DNA from: Ovoidimarina sediminis
Lineage (GTDB): Bacteria; Pseudomonadota; Alphaproteobacteria; Rhodobacterales; Rhodobacteraceae
DNA length: 64,000 nt
NCBI RefSeq assembly: GCF_032586175.1
Contig: NZ_JAWHTE010000001.1
Coordinates: forward strand, 525,605 to 589,604
Direction of reading: 5' to 3'
Shown here: piece by piece, positions 52,986 through 61,536 of the stretch
How positions within the stretch are numbered: the stretch's first letter is position 1
How the letters are laid out: each line of letters begins with the position of its first letter
Notes under the pieces: model-generated
What the model saw: the letters and a program-made list of their open reading frames with translations, nothing else
What the model was told of the DNA's origin: nothing
Databases searched by the model: none
Program-made: the position numbers and the translations under genes

Positions 52986-53471
52986 TCAGAGGTCGCCCAC
53001 CGGCGTCGCGCGGATGCCCGGCCACAGGTCGTAGGCCCCGGCGATCACCTCTTCGGGGTTCTCAAGGTATTTCTCGAAAATCGCCGCGTTCACGAAGAGA
53101 TAGAGCTTGCCGTCAACGATATCGGCATAGCGCACGTCGCCGTCGAGCTTCTTGCCCTTGAACACACCGAAGGCGCAGAAGCCTCCGAACTGCGGCAGGT
53201 AGGCGGCCGGGTCGGCCTCGAACGCCTCCTTCGCCGCGGCGGTGGAGAAGTAGTAATCGACGCCGTCATGGGCCGCGGTGTGCACCGCGTCACCAAGGCC
53301 CGGCGCCTCGCTCACGAACATCGAAACGGGGTCCACCCCGTGCAGGCCCAGGGGGTTGCCGGTCAGCGTCAGGCCGTTCGAGACGTTATATTCGTCCGCC
53401 GCGAAGGCCATGGTCGACAGCGCCAGCGTCGTCGTGGCGGCAAGGGCGGTCATAAGCAGTTTGGAGGTCAT
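52986..53471 (-). CDS. Secreted YHS domain protein
   Basis: 161 residues with a Sec signal peptide (MTSKLLMTALAATTTLALST through AFA). The mature protein has LHGVDPVSMFVSE, then DGVDYYFSTAAAKEAFEADP and YLPQFGGFCAFGVFKGKKLD, the YHS-like pattern, followed by DGKLYLFVNAAIFEKYLENP. YHS domains bind metals (copper or iron), suggesting a periplasmic metal-related role. It lies 12 bases after the PPOX-type gene. Confidence 0.87.
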   Translation of the reverse strand: MTSKLLMTALAATTTLALSTMAFAADEYNVSNGLTLTGNPLGLHGVDPVSMFVSEAPGLGDAVHTAAHDGVDYYFSTAAAKEAFEADPAAYLPQFGGFCAFGVFKGKKLDGDVRYADIVDGKLYLFVNAAIFEKYLENPEEVIAGAYDLWPGIRATPVGDL

Positions 53472-53483
53472 GGGAGGTTCCTT

Positions 53484-54107
53484 TCAGGAAGTGGAGGTTT
53501 GGGTGGGGCTGCCCTTGGCCGCACGGCTCAGGGCAAGCGTTTCGGCCTTCAGGGCCGCGTTTTCACGGCGAAGCGCCGCGATCTCTGTCTGCGTCTCCGC
53601 CTCGGTCAGGCGGCGCGGAATATGGCGGGGGCAGTTCCAGTCGAACGCCTCGACATGGATGATCACCGCCCGTTCGGCGGGGGGATCGGGGCTCCCGGCC
53701 CCGATCCCCCCGGCCTCGAAGGTCTCGGCCCGGCCCCAGATCTTCAGCCGCCGCGCGTGGGCGTAATCCATCAGGATCAGCGCGATCCTGTCATTCCCGT
53801 CCAGGTTGCCCACGGAAATGTACTGCCGGTTCCCGCGCAGATCGGCATAGGCGATCGTCCGGTCATCGATCGCGCGCAGAAACCCCGGCGGCCCGCCCCG
53901 GAACTGCACATAGGGCCAGCCGGTCTCGGAAACCGTCGCCTGGTAGAACCCGTCTCGCGCCTCGATGAAGGCCCGCTCGGCCTCCCCCAGACGCGCCCCG
54001 CCCTGCCGGTCGTCGGACAGAAACCGCGCATAGCTGCCAGAGCCGTGCCGCTCCTGCCGCCGGCGCACGGCGGGGGTGAAGGAAATCTCTGCAAAGGCAA
54101 GTGCCAT
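53484..54107 (-). CDS. Pyridoxamine 5'-phosphate oxidase family protein
   Basis: 207 residues. The FMN-binding split-barrel fold is suggested by DGFYQATVSETGWPYVQFRG, DDRTIAYADLRGNRQYISVG and NLDGNDRIALILMDYAHARR, with an acidic, helix-rich C-terminal tail (EIAALRRENAALKAETLALS). Members reduce or oxidise small molecules or bind flavin or heme. ATG 54107 follows GAGGAGC. It is the third gene of the operon. Confidence 0.85.
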   Translation of the reverse strand: MALAFAEISFTPAVRRRQERHGSGSYARFLSDDRQGGARLGEAERAFIEARDGFYQATVSETGWPYVQFRGGPPGFLRAIDDRTIAYADLRGNRQYISVGNLDGNDRIALILMDYAHARRLKIWGRAETFEAGGIGAGSPDPPAERAVIIHVEAFDWNCPRHIPRRLTEAETQTEIAALRRENAALKAETLALSRAAKGSPTQTSTS

Positions 54108-54118
54108 GGAACCGCTCC

Positions 54119-54583
54119 TCAAAGGCCAAGGTCGTCAAGGCCGGGGTGATCTGCGGGCCGGGGGCCGGGTGGCCAGTGGAACAGCCGGTCCTCCGCCCCG
54201 ATCGCCCGGTCGTTGATCGAGGCGATCCGCCGGCACATCCGCCCGTCCTGTGCGAACTGCCAGTTCTCGTTGCCATAGGCGCGAAACCACTGGCCGTCCG
54301 CATCCCGCCACTCATAGGCAAAGCGCACGGCGATCCGGTTGCCGCCGAAGGTCCAGAGGCCCTTGATCAGCCGGTAGTCCAGCTCCCGCACCCATTTCCG
54401 CGTCAGGAACGCGTGGATCTCGGGGTGGCCCTCGAAGATCTCCGCGCGGTTCCGCCACCGGCTGTCCTCGGTATAGGCGGGCGTCACGCGGTCGGGGTCG
54501 CGGCTGTTCCAGGCATCCTCCGCGGCGCGCACCTTCCGGCGCGCGGTCTCTTCGGTGAAGGGCGGAACGGGGGGGCGTGTCAT
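54119..54583 (-). CDS. DUF1348 / NTF2-like protein
   Basis: 154 residues, an SnoaL/NTF2-like fold with AEDAWNSRDPDRVTPAYTED, SRWRNRAEIFEGHPEIHAFL, VRFAYEWRDADGQWFRAYGN and INDRAIGAEDRLFHW, the DUF1348 pattern. The enzyme activity is unknown; related proteins are small-molecule isomerases or hydrolases. The second gene of the operon, 11 bases before the PPOX gene start. Confidence 0.88.
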   Translation of the reverse strand: MTRPPVPPFTEETARRKVRAAEDAWNSRDPDRVTPAYTEDSRWRNRAEIFEGHPEIHAFLTRKWVRELDYRLIKGLWTFGGNRIAVRFAYEWRDADGQWFRAYGNENWQFAQDGRMCRRIASINDRAIGAEDRLFHWPPGPRPADHPGLDDLGL

Positions 54584-54610
54584 GGGATCGGTCCTTGTTC
54601 GAAGAAGGGG

Positions 54611-54658
54611 GCCCCGGCCGGCGCGACAGGGAGAGAGGGGTGACTGGCCGGCCGGGGC
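54611..54658 (-). terminator. Hairpin between first and second operon genes
   Basis: GCCCCGGCCGGC (54611-54622) and GCCGGCCGGGGC (54647-54658) form a perfect 12-pair stem with a 24-base loop. No T-run. It may attenuate transcription between the isochorismatase-like gene and the rest of the operon or protect the first message. Confidence 0.5.
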
Positions 54659-54684
54659 TTCGGGGAACGCGCGTCTTGGGGAGG

Positions 54685-55443
54685 TCAGCGCGCGTCCCGC
54701 ATCGCCGCCACGGTCGCGTCGGTATCGGCGACATGGCTTGCGATCATGCGAAAGTTGGTGATCGCGGCGGCATAGCCGTCGAGGCCCGGCAGTTGCGCGG
54801 CGGCGGTGGCGTCAGAGACGACCATCACCTCGAACCCCTGCTCCTGCAGCTCACGCATATGGCTTTCGGTACAAAGGTTGGCCGACATGCCCGCGATGAT
54901 CACCTTGTCGATCCCGCGCTTGCGCATCTGCAGGACAAGGTCGTTTGTCTCGGGCCCGAACACCTTGTGGGGGTTCGACACCACGGTGTCGCCATCGTCG
55001 ATGAAGGGCTTGTACTGCTCCAGCCAGTCGGCCCCCGATCCTTCGAACCCGTGGGTATCAAGCGGGCCCGCCCGGTCGAACATGCCGATCTGGTGCATCA
55101 GCGTCTCAAGCGCGCCTTCCATGTGCCAGCGGTGATCGTGGGGGAAATAGTAATGCGGGGAAACGAACACGGGCATCCCCGTCTCCTTCGCCGCCGCGAA
55201 CAGCCGCCCGATATTCTCGACCGTGCCGTTCTCCTCGGCATTGGCGCCCACCACGCCCCAGGCCACGCCGTCGGGGTGCAGGAAGTCGTTCTGCGGATCG
55301 GTGACGAGAAGCGCGGTATTCCCTTCGGTGATCTCGAAACCGGGGTCGGGCAACCCGCCCTGCGCCGCGGCCGGATCGGCCAGCGCGGTCGAAATCAGAA
55401 GCGTCGCGGCAAGGCCGGTAAGCGAGAAGGTGGCGGGGGTCAT
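54685..55443 (-). CDS. Secreted isochorismatase-like cysteine hydrolase
   Basis: 252 residues with a signal peptide (TFSLTGLAATLLISTALA then DPAAAQ). The catalytic triad appears as Asp in LLVTDPQNDFL, Lys in NPHKVFGPE and Cys in GMSANLCTESHM. The family includes isochorismatases, nicotinamidases and amidases; a Sec-exported member is unusual. ATG 55443 follows GGAAAGGAC. First gene of the operon, 18 bases downstream of the nearer candidate TetR site. Confidence 0.86.
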   Translation of the reverse strand: MTPATFSLTGLAATLLISTALADPAAAQGGLPDPGFEITEGNTALLVTDPQNDFLHPDGVAWGVVGANAEENGTVENIGRLFAAAKETGMPVFVSPHYYFPHDHRWHMEGALETLMHQIGMFDRAGPLDTHGFEGSGADWLEQYKPFIDDGDTVVSNPHKVFGPETNDLVLQMRKRGIDKVIIAGMSANLCTESHMRELQEQGFEVMVVSDATAAAQLPGLDGYAAAITNFRMIASHVADTDATVAAMRDAR

Positions 55444-55461
55444 GGTCTGTCCTTTCCAAGG

Positions 55462-55504
55462 TTGACTGATCGGTGCACCTATTGGGTTAACCGATCGGTA
55501 CATG
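55462..55504. promoter_or_regulatory. Candidate TetR operators upstream of the isochorismatase-like operon
   Basis: TTGACTGATCGGTGCACC (55462-55479) and TTAACCGATCGGTACATG (55487-55504), 25 bases apart, share TTrAcyGATCGGTrCA. GATC sits at the centre, as in many TetR sites. They overlap the expected promoter of the operon. Confidence 0.6.
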
Positions 55505-55617
55505 TTTGCAAGAGAAATTTTTGCGAACCCCACCCGGCGCGATGCCGAAACACCACGGAACGCCTTGAAAACAAGAGATTGCGGAAGGGTTTCTTGAACC
55601 CGGCTGGCAGCAGGAAT

Positions 55618-55636
55618 ATTTACAGATCAGTCAACG
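55618..55636. promoter_or_regulatory. Third candidate TetR operator in front of the regulator
   Basis: The reverse complement, GTTGACTGATCTGTAAAT, shares 11 consecutive bases with the first operator (GTTGACTGATC). It lies 12 bases upstream of the tetR start, in opposite orientation, indicating autoregulation. Confidence 0.5.
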
Positions 55637-55647
55637 TAAGGTGCCCG

Positions 55648-56199
55648 ATGAGCCGCAACAAACGCGATGAGCTGATTCGAAACGCGCTCAAGATCTTCTA
55701 CCGGAACGGCTTCAACGCGACGGGGATGGATCTCGTCGCAAAGGAATCCGGCGTCTCCAAAACCTCGATCTACAAACACTTCCGCACCAAGGACGAACTG
55801 ATCCTCGCGGTCCTTCGCCTCCGGGACGAGGATTTCCGCAACTGGCTCTTCCGCCGGATGGAGGATCTGGCGGATACGCCCGCCGGTCAGCTTCTCGCCA
55901 TGTTCGACGCGCTCGAAGAATGGTTCGAGGCCGACGGCTTCCAGGGCTGCATGTTCATCAAGGCGAGTGCTGAATTCCAGAACCCGAGCGACGCCATCAA
56001 CCGCCAGTCCTACGCGCATAAGGAGCTTCTGGTCGATCACTTCGCCCGCCTCGCCGGCGCAGCGGGTTTTGACGCGCCCCGCGCTCTCGCCCGCGAACTC
56101 CTGATCCTGAAAGAGGGCGCCATCGTGATCGCCGCCATGTCCCACGATCCCGCCCCGGCGATGGAGGCGAAGGCCATCGCCGCCCGTCTTCTCGGTTAG
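55648..56199 (+). CDS. TetR/AcrR family transcriptional regulator
   Basis: 183 residues. The N-terminal helix-turn-helix is GMDLVAKESGVSKTSIYKHF, about residues 26-45, followed by the TetR effector domain ending in AAMSHDPAPAMEAKAIAARL. The ATG starts MSRNKRDELIRNALKIF. It diverges from the six-gene minus-strand operon and probably represses it through the candidate sites above. The effector is unknown; the operon contents suggest an electrophile or aromatic compound. Confidence 0.9.
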   Translation: MSRNKRDELIRNALKIFYRNGFNATGMDLVAKESGVSKTSIYKHFRTKDELILAVLRLRDEDFRNWLFRRMEDLADTPAGQLLAMFDALEEWFEADGFQGCMFIKASAEFQNPSDAINRQSYAHKELLVDHFARLAGAAGFDAPRALARELLILKEGAIVIAAMSHDPAPAMEAKAIAARLLG

Positions 56200-56206
56200 G
56201 GGGCGC

Positions 56207-57586
56207 TCAGGCCCCGAGTGCTGCGGGCGACGACGCCCGCCCCCAGAACCGCCAGGTCAGGAACACGCCCGCCAGCGCCAGGCCCATGACAAGGCCAAGC
56301 CACACCCCCACCGCGCCAAGCCCGGCCCAGAAGCCCAGCGCATAGCTCGCCGGCACCCCAACGGCCCAATAGCTCAGTCCCGCGATCACCATCGGCACGC
56401 GCGTGTCCTGCACGCCTCTCAGCATCCCCAGCGCCATCACCTGCCCCGCATCGACGGCCTGGAACAGCGCGGCCACGGCCAGAAGCGCGGCGCCGATCGC
56501 CATGATCTCGGGCCTTGCCGGATCGTCGGCGGACACGAAGGGCGCGATCAGAAGGCCGGGCACGGTCAGAAACGCGATCACCGTCACCGCCACCACCGCC
56601 ATCGACAGGCCGAACCCCACCGCGGCGCCCAGCCGCAGGCCCTCGCGATCCCGGCGGCCATAGGCGCGCCCCGCCCGCACCGTCACCGCCTGGCTCAGGC
56701 CGATATGGATCATGAACGTCCCGCTCGCGATCTGAAGCGCGATGCCATGGGCGGCCAGTTCCTTCACCCCGATCCAGCCCACCATCACCGAGGACGCCGC
56801 GAAAAGCCCCACCTCGGCAAGGTTCGTCAGCCCGATCGGCCAGCCGAGGCGAAACACCCGCCCGAACGCCTCCCAATCCGCGCGCCAGGGGTTCCGGAAC
56901 AGCTCGTATTCGGGCGTCACCCGCGCGGCATAGATCGCCAGCCACAGGAACCCCACGACCTGCAGCGTGACGCTCGCGATGGCCGCGCCCGCGATTCCCA
57001 GCTCGGGCGCGCCCCAGTTCCCGAAGATCAGCACATAGTTCAGAAGCACGTTCAGCGCGGCCGTCACCGCGATCACCACGAAAACGATCCGCGTCCGCCC
57101 CAGCGCGGCGAGATAGCTCTTCACCACCATGATCAGAAGGTTCGGGATCAGCCCGATGCCCACGATCTTGAGGTAAAGCGCCCCCCGCGCCGCCACCAGC
57201 GGCTCCTGCCCCATCAGGATCAGAAGCGGCTCGGAAAACACCAGCACCGGCAACGCGGCCAGCCCGAACAGCACCGACAGCCAGATCCCCATCCGCGTCA
57301 CGCGCCTGACCTGCACGTCGTCGTCGGTGCCCGCGGCGGCGGCCACCATCGGCATCACCGCCCAGGCAAACCCCGATCCCACGATGAAGAAAACGAAATA
57401 GATCGCGCCTGCCACCGTCTGCGCCGCGAGGTCGCCCAGGTCATAGCGCCCCAGCATCACCGCATCGGTCACCTGCACGGCATATTGCGCCAGATGGCTG
57501 CCGATCAGCGGCAGGCCCAGCACCATCAGCGCATGCGCATGTCCCCGGGCGCCCGGGGCGGCGGTTTCCTCCGGCAATGTGGTCAT
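56207..57586 (-). CDS. MATE family efflux transporter
   Basis: 459 residues with about twelve membrane helices: GLPLIGSHLAQYAVQVTDAV at the start, then VNLAEVG-like segments such as LTNLAEVGLFAASSVMVGWI and MALGMLRGVQDTRVPMVIAG. MATE exporters extrude cationic drugs or metabolites using sodium or proton gradients. ATG 57586 follows GCGGGAT; the upstream extension is short. It converges on the TetR gene, 7 bases away. Confidence 0.92.
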   Translation of the reverse strand: MTTLPEETAAPGARGHAHALMVLGLPLIGSHLAQYAVQVTDAVMLGRYDLGDLAAQTVAGAIYFVFFIVGSGFAWAVMPMVAAAAGTDDDVQVRRVTRMGIWLSVLFGLAALPVLVFSEPLLILMGQEPLVAARGALYLKIVGIGLIPNLLIMVVKSYLAALGRTRIVFVVIAVTAALNVLLNYVLIFGNWGAPELGIAGAAIASVTLQVVGFLWLAIYAARVTPEYELFRNPWRADWEAFGRVFRLGWPIGLTNLAEVGLFAASSVMVGWIGVKELAAHGIALQIASGTFMIHIGLSQAVTVRAGRAYGRRDREGLRLGAAVGFGLSMAVVAVTVIAFLTVPGLLIAPFVSADDPARPEIMAIGAALLAVAALFQAVDAGQVMALGMLRGVQDTRVPMVIAGLSYWAVGVPASYALGFWAGLGAVGVWLGLVMGLALAGVFLTWRFWGRASSPAALGA

Positions 57587-57756
57587 ATCCCGCGCATACG
57601 CCTCCGCCGGGCCCCGGGCAAGCCCGCAAGGCGCAACCTTATCCACAAGTATTGAACGGCCGCTAAAGCAGGTCTGTTTGATCTGTTTACGTAGCGTCGC
57701 TCATGGTAATTTAGCGGTGTTAATCGTGTTGGCCGGTAGGCCAGAAGGGGGAAATC

Positions 57757-58509
57757 ATGACACTGTCAAGCCGCCTGTGGCGGTATGCGGCCGGTTTCGG
57801 GGCCGCCTGTCTTATTATGGGTGCATCAGGGGCGTCCGCGGCATCCTACGTGCTCGACGATCATCCCGACGGGGTGCTGCGCTGCGAAAACGTCTCGGCG
57901 GGCAGCGATTGCTGGGATTACGGCTATCGCGGCGAAGACGTCGAGTTCTTCGGAACCATGCAACTCGGCAACGTGACGCTGACTTGGGATGGCGGCAGCA
58001 CGGCCACGCTGTCGGGCAGCTTGAACGCATCGACCGCAGGCGTGGCCGGATCCACCGATCCGGGCATCGGCGATGAGGTCAGCCTGTTTTACGAACTGAC
58101 CGGCGTCGTCTCCGACGGCAATGGCGGCTTCACCGCCACTGGCGGCTACGGGTCGTTCTACACCGACTACGTTCAGTACGACTTCACCGGCAAGGCCGAC
58201 CACACGGGCTATGTCGCGCTCTTCGCCTTCGACGGCTTCCGCCTCGACGGCGACGACAGCTCGGGCGTGTTCCGCGGCTGAACGATGGACGCCGGCTATT
58301 GCGGCAAGCTGCCCGGCGGGGGCGGCTATGAGTACTCGGTTTCGGTCCAGTCCGTTGCATACGGGGAAGAGTACTACGAGCGTAAGTGCCTCAGCGACGG
58401 GCGCACTTACGGCACCAACGATTTCCTCGCCACCGTCGCACCGGTGCCGCTTCCGGCCGCCGGTCTTCTGATGCTCGGCGCGCTCGGGGCAATGCGCCGC
58501 CGCTCTTAA
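57757..58509 (+). pseudogene. VPLPA-CTERM protein gene split by an in-frame TGA
   Basis: The first part (57757-58281) encodes a signal peptide (YAAGFGAACLIMGASGASA) and 174 residues of a Gly/Asp-rich surface-type protein, ending at TGA 58279-58281. The same frame goes on with TMDAGYCGKLPGGGGYEYSV and ends in the VPLPAAG-LLMLGALGAM-RRR sorting signal. A single TGG to TGA change would explain the break. The intact gene would give 250 residues. An XrtD-type exosortase would normally process this signal. Confidence 0.75.
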
Positions 58510-58627
58510 ACTCCGGGTTGTCTCCGGGCGAGGCCCGGGGGTCCCCAGCCGGAATTCCTTGTCCCGTGTGTTGGGACAGCGGCGGTCAGGGGCCTATGCT
58601 CATGAAGGGCATGGGCCCCTTTGCCGT

Positions 58628-59524
58628 TCAGCTCTCCACATGCCGCAATTCGGGGTGCAAGGCGGTGCCCAGGATATGGTCCGCCCGGTGCACCACGTGG
58701 CTCGCCCCGCCCACGATCAGGGGGTCGGGGTGGCGCGCCACCTTCGGGTCCTTCCCGGGGTAATCCAGCGTCGACAGCACATGCGCCATGCATTCCAGCC
58801 GCGCACGCTTCTTGTCGTCCGACTTGATGATCGTCCAGGGCGCGTCGGCGGTGTCGGTGTAGAAGAACATCGCCTCCTTCGCCTCGGTATAATCGTCCCA
58901 CTTCCCAAGCGACGCCTTGTCGATCGGCGACAGCTTCCACCGCTTCAGGGGGTCGTTCTCGCGGCTTTCGAAGCGCCGCCGCTGCTCTGCCGCCGTCACC
59001 GAGAACCAGAACTTGTAAAGCCGGATCCCGTCCCGCACGAGCATCCGCTCGAGGTCCGGCACCTGACGCATGAACTCGAGGTACTCGTTCGGCGCGCAGA
59101 ACCCCATCACCCGCTCCACACCGGCCCGGTTGTACCACGACCGGTCATAGAAAACCATTTCCCCGACCGTCGGCAACTCCTTGATGTAACGCTGGAAAAA
59201 CCACTGCCCCTTCTCTTCCCAGGTGGGCTTGTTCAACGCCACGACGCGGGCCGACCGCGGGTTCAGATGCTCCATGAACCGCTTGATCGTGCCGCCTTTC
59301 CCGGCGGCATCCCGACCCTCGAAGAGGAAGACGAACCGCTCCCCCGTCTCCTGCGCCCAAAGCTGCACCTTCAGAAGCTCCGCCTGAAGCTTCGCCTTCC
59401 GCGCCTCATAGGCCCGGCGCGACAGCCGCGTGTCATAGGGGTATTCGCCGGATTCGAACGCCGCCCGGATCTTGTCCGGCGTGGGCATGGGAAGGGCGGT
59501 CTTCGGTCGGGCCGTATCCGGCAT
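58628..59524 (-). CDS. ppk2: Polyphosphate kinase 2
   Basis: 298 residues. Walker A FLFEGRDAAGKGGTIKRFME lies near residue 73, and the Walker B/lid region is DRSWYNRAGVERVMGFC with NDPLKRWKLSPIDKASL later. PPK2 enzymes transfer phosphate between polyphosphate and nucleotides (mostly GDP/ADP to GTP/ATP). It converges on the VPLPA-CTERM pseudogene. Typical class I or III length; class cannot be decided by eye. Confidence 0.94.
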   Translation of the reverse strand: MPDTARPKTALPMPTPDKIRAAFESGEYPYDTRLSRRAYEARKAKLQAELLKVQLWAQETGERFVFLFEGRDAAGKGGTIKRFMEHLNPRSARVVALNKPTWEEKGQWFFQRYIKELPTVGEMVFYDRSWYNRAGVERVMGFCAPNEYLEFMRQVPDLERMLVRDGIRLYKFWFSVTAAEQRRRFESRENDPLKRWKLSPIDKASLGKWDDYTEAKEAMFFYTDTADAPWTIIKSDDKKRARLECMAHVLSTLDYPGKDPKVARHPDPLIVGGASHVVHRADHILGTALHPELRHVES

Positions 59525-59630
59525 GGGGCAGTTCTCCCGTCAGGTGATCCTACCCGCAAGTCTGCCAGAAACCGCCGCCCGCCGCCTTGAGCGGGATCAA
59601 ACCCGCCCGGGACAGGCGGCCGGCGCGGCA

Positions 59631-61400
59631 TCACGCCTCCGGAACGCCCAGCGCCACCAGCTGATCCCCGATCCGGTCCAGCACCTGCTTGGAAAACACC
59701 ATCGCGTCCTTGAACCGCGCGACGGTCATGTTCGGATGCGCATCCATAAGCGTCTGCAGCGAGGCCCGCGCCTCCTCCTCCCGACCCGCACCCAATAGCG
59801 CGGCGCTGAGGTTGCGGTGTACCCAATGCGCGTTCGGGCGCTCCTGCAACGCCCGAAGGTAGAAGTCGGCGGCCCTGGCGTCGTCCCCGGCCACCTGGTG
59901 CGCCGCCCCGATGCCCACGAGGTTGTTGAAATTCATCGGGTCAAGCGGGCTGAGGCGCATGGCGTGCTCGAAATGCCGCTTCGCCTCCTCCGGCCGATCG
60001 GCATAATTGTCCAGCCAGCCAAGCCGGCTCAGCGCCCAGGCGGAATTCGGATCGAGCTGGATCGCGCGCTCCAGAAGCACCCGCGCCGCGCCGAAATTCC
60101 GCGCGAAGGTATGCACCGCGCCAAGCACCGACAGGATCAGCGGGTCGTCGGACGACATCTGCGCGGCCCGTTCCGCCCTCGACAGCGCCTCCGCCTTTGC
60201 GTCACCGATATGCTCGGCCCAGTTGTAGACGGATCGCTGCGCCCAGCACCATGCGGCAAGCGCAAGTGCGAGCGGGTATTCAGGGTCGATCTCCAGCGCC
60301 TTGTCGAGCATCTTCAGCGCACGGGTCGCGGAGGTCTCTTCCAGCGTCCAGACATCCGGCATCGCCCGCATCGTGTAATCGTAGGCGCCAAGGTCATGTG
60401 GCGGCTTGCGCCGGGTGCGCTCGATTTCGGCGAACTGAATCGAGGGCTGGATGGCGCCGGCCACCTGCGCGGTGATCTTGTCCTGCAACTCGAAGATATC
60501 GTCGAGCGATCCGTCATACTTGTCGGCCCAAAGATGCGCGCCGCCATCGGTTTCGATCAGCTGCACAGTGATCCGAACCCGGTTGCCGGCCCGCTGGACG
60601 GATCCCTCCAGCACGTACTTGACGCCAAGCTCGCGCCCGATATCGCGCACGTTCACATGCCGCCCCTTGTAGGCGAAAGCGGAATTGCGCGCGATCACGA
60701 AGAACGAGCGGATGCGCGACAGCGTGGCGGTAATCGCCTCCACCACGCCGTCCGCGAAATACTCCTGGTCCGTGTCGCCCGACATGTTGTCGAACGGAAG
60801 CACCGCGATCGAGGGCTTCTCGGGTCGCCGCAGGGGGGCGGTCGCGGGCCCGGTCCGCTCCGCACTGCCGCTCTCTTCGGGCCAGCGGAACACCCGCACC
60901 GGCTTCGGAAAATTCTTCAGTTCGTGTTTGCCATCGTCATAGAACGCCGCGTCGATGCGGCTGCCGATATGCTCATGGGTGTTCCCGCTCAGGCTGATCC
61001 CGCCCGGCGAGGCGATCTCCTGAAGCCGCGCGGCAAGGTTCACGCCATCCCCGAAAATGTCGCGGCCCTCGATGATGATATCGCCCAGGTTGATCCCGAT
61101 CCTGAGCTGCAGAAGCGGCCGGCCCTGCGGGTCCTTCTCCCGGGCGGCCATCGCGCGCTGGATCGCGATCGCGCATCTGACCGCGTCGACGACGCTGGCA
61201 AATTCCACCAGCGCCCCGTCGCCCATCAGCTTCACCACCCGGCCCTTATGGGCGGCAACCTTCGGCGCGAAGATCTCGCTGCGGATCCGGTTGACAGCGG
61301 CCAGCGTGCCCGCCTCGTCCGCATTCATCCTGCGCGAGAACCCGGCGATGTCGGTGGACATTATCGCGGCAAGACGGCGGTGGACTGCGGGTTCGGTCAT
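59631..61400 (-). CDS. Class III adenylate/guanylate cyclase with TolB-like and TPR regions
   Basis: 589 residues. The N-terminal cyclase domain (about residues 5-165) has LAAIMSTDIAGFSRRMNADE, LMGDGALVEFASVVDAVRCA and INLGDIIIEGRDIFGDGVNL. A TolB-like segment with SIAVLPFDNMSGDTDQEYFA follows (residues 190-320), then TPR repeats to the C-terminus. No membrane helix is visible. Such proteins are common in Rhizobiales and Rhodobacterales and probably make a cyclic nucleotide in response to a bound partner. Confidence 0.9.
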   Translation of the reverse strand: MTEPAVHRRLAAIMSTDIAGFSRRMNADEAGTLAAVNRIRSEIFAPKVAAHKGRVVKLMGDGALVEFASVVDAVRCAIAIQRAMAAREKDPQGRPLLQLRIGINLGDIIIEGRDIFGDGVNLAARLQEIASPGGISLSGNTHEHIGSRIDAAFYDDGKHELKNFPKPVRVFRWPEESGSAERTGPATAPLRRPEKPSIAVLPFDNMSGDTDQEYFADGVVEAITATLSRIRSFFVIARNSAFAYKGRHVNVRDIGRELGVKYVLEGSVQRAGNRVRITVQLIETDGGAHLWADKYDGSLDDIFELQDKITAQVAGAIQPSIQFAEIERTRRKPPHDLGAYDYTMRAMPDVWTLEETSATRALKMLDKALEIDPEYPLALALAAWCWAQRSVYNWAEHIGDAKAEALSRAERAAQMSSDDPLILSVLGAVHTFARNFGAARVLLERAIQLDPNSAWALSRLGWLDNYADRPEEAKRHFEHAMRLSPLDPMNFNNLVGIGAAHQVAGDDARAADFYLRALQERPNAHWVHRNLSAALLGAGREEEARASLQTLMDAHPNMTVARFKDAMVFSKQVLDRIGDQLVALGVPEA

Positions 61401-61536
61401 CACTCTTTTCGGTCGTTCGGTCGGCGCAGGGAAAGCCTGCCCCGAAGCGAAGATCATGCGCAAGTGGCATCGGCCCGGAACGAAAAGAAGGCCCGGGCGC
61501 GCCGCCCGGGCCTCCGATCGAAGGATCGGCCGCGGT

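Noticed and set aside
57639..57647. Consensus DnaA box TTATCCACA upstream of the MATE gene
   Set aside because: It is a single box without the clustered boxes, AT-rich unwinding region or dnaA/parA neighbours expected of an origin.
58279..58281. TGA as selenocysteine or programmed readthrough in the VPLPA-CTERM gene
   Set aside because: The protein is not a redox enzyme, no SECIS-like structure is evident after the TGA, and a plain Trp to stop change explains it.
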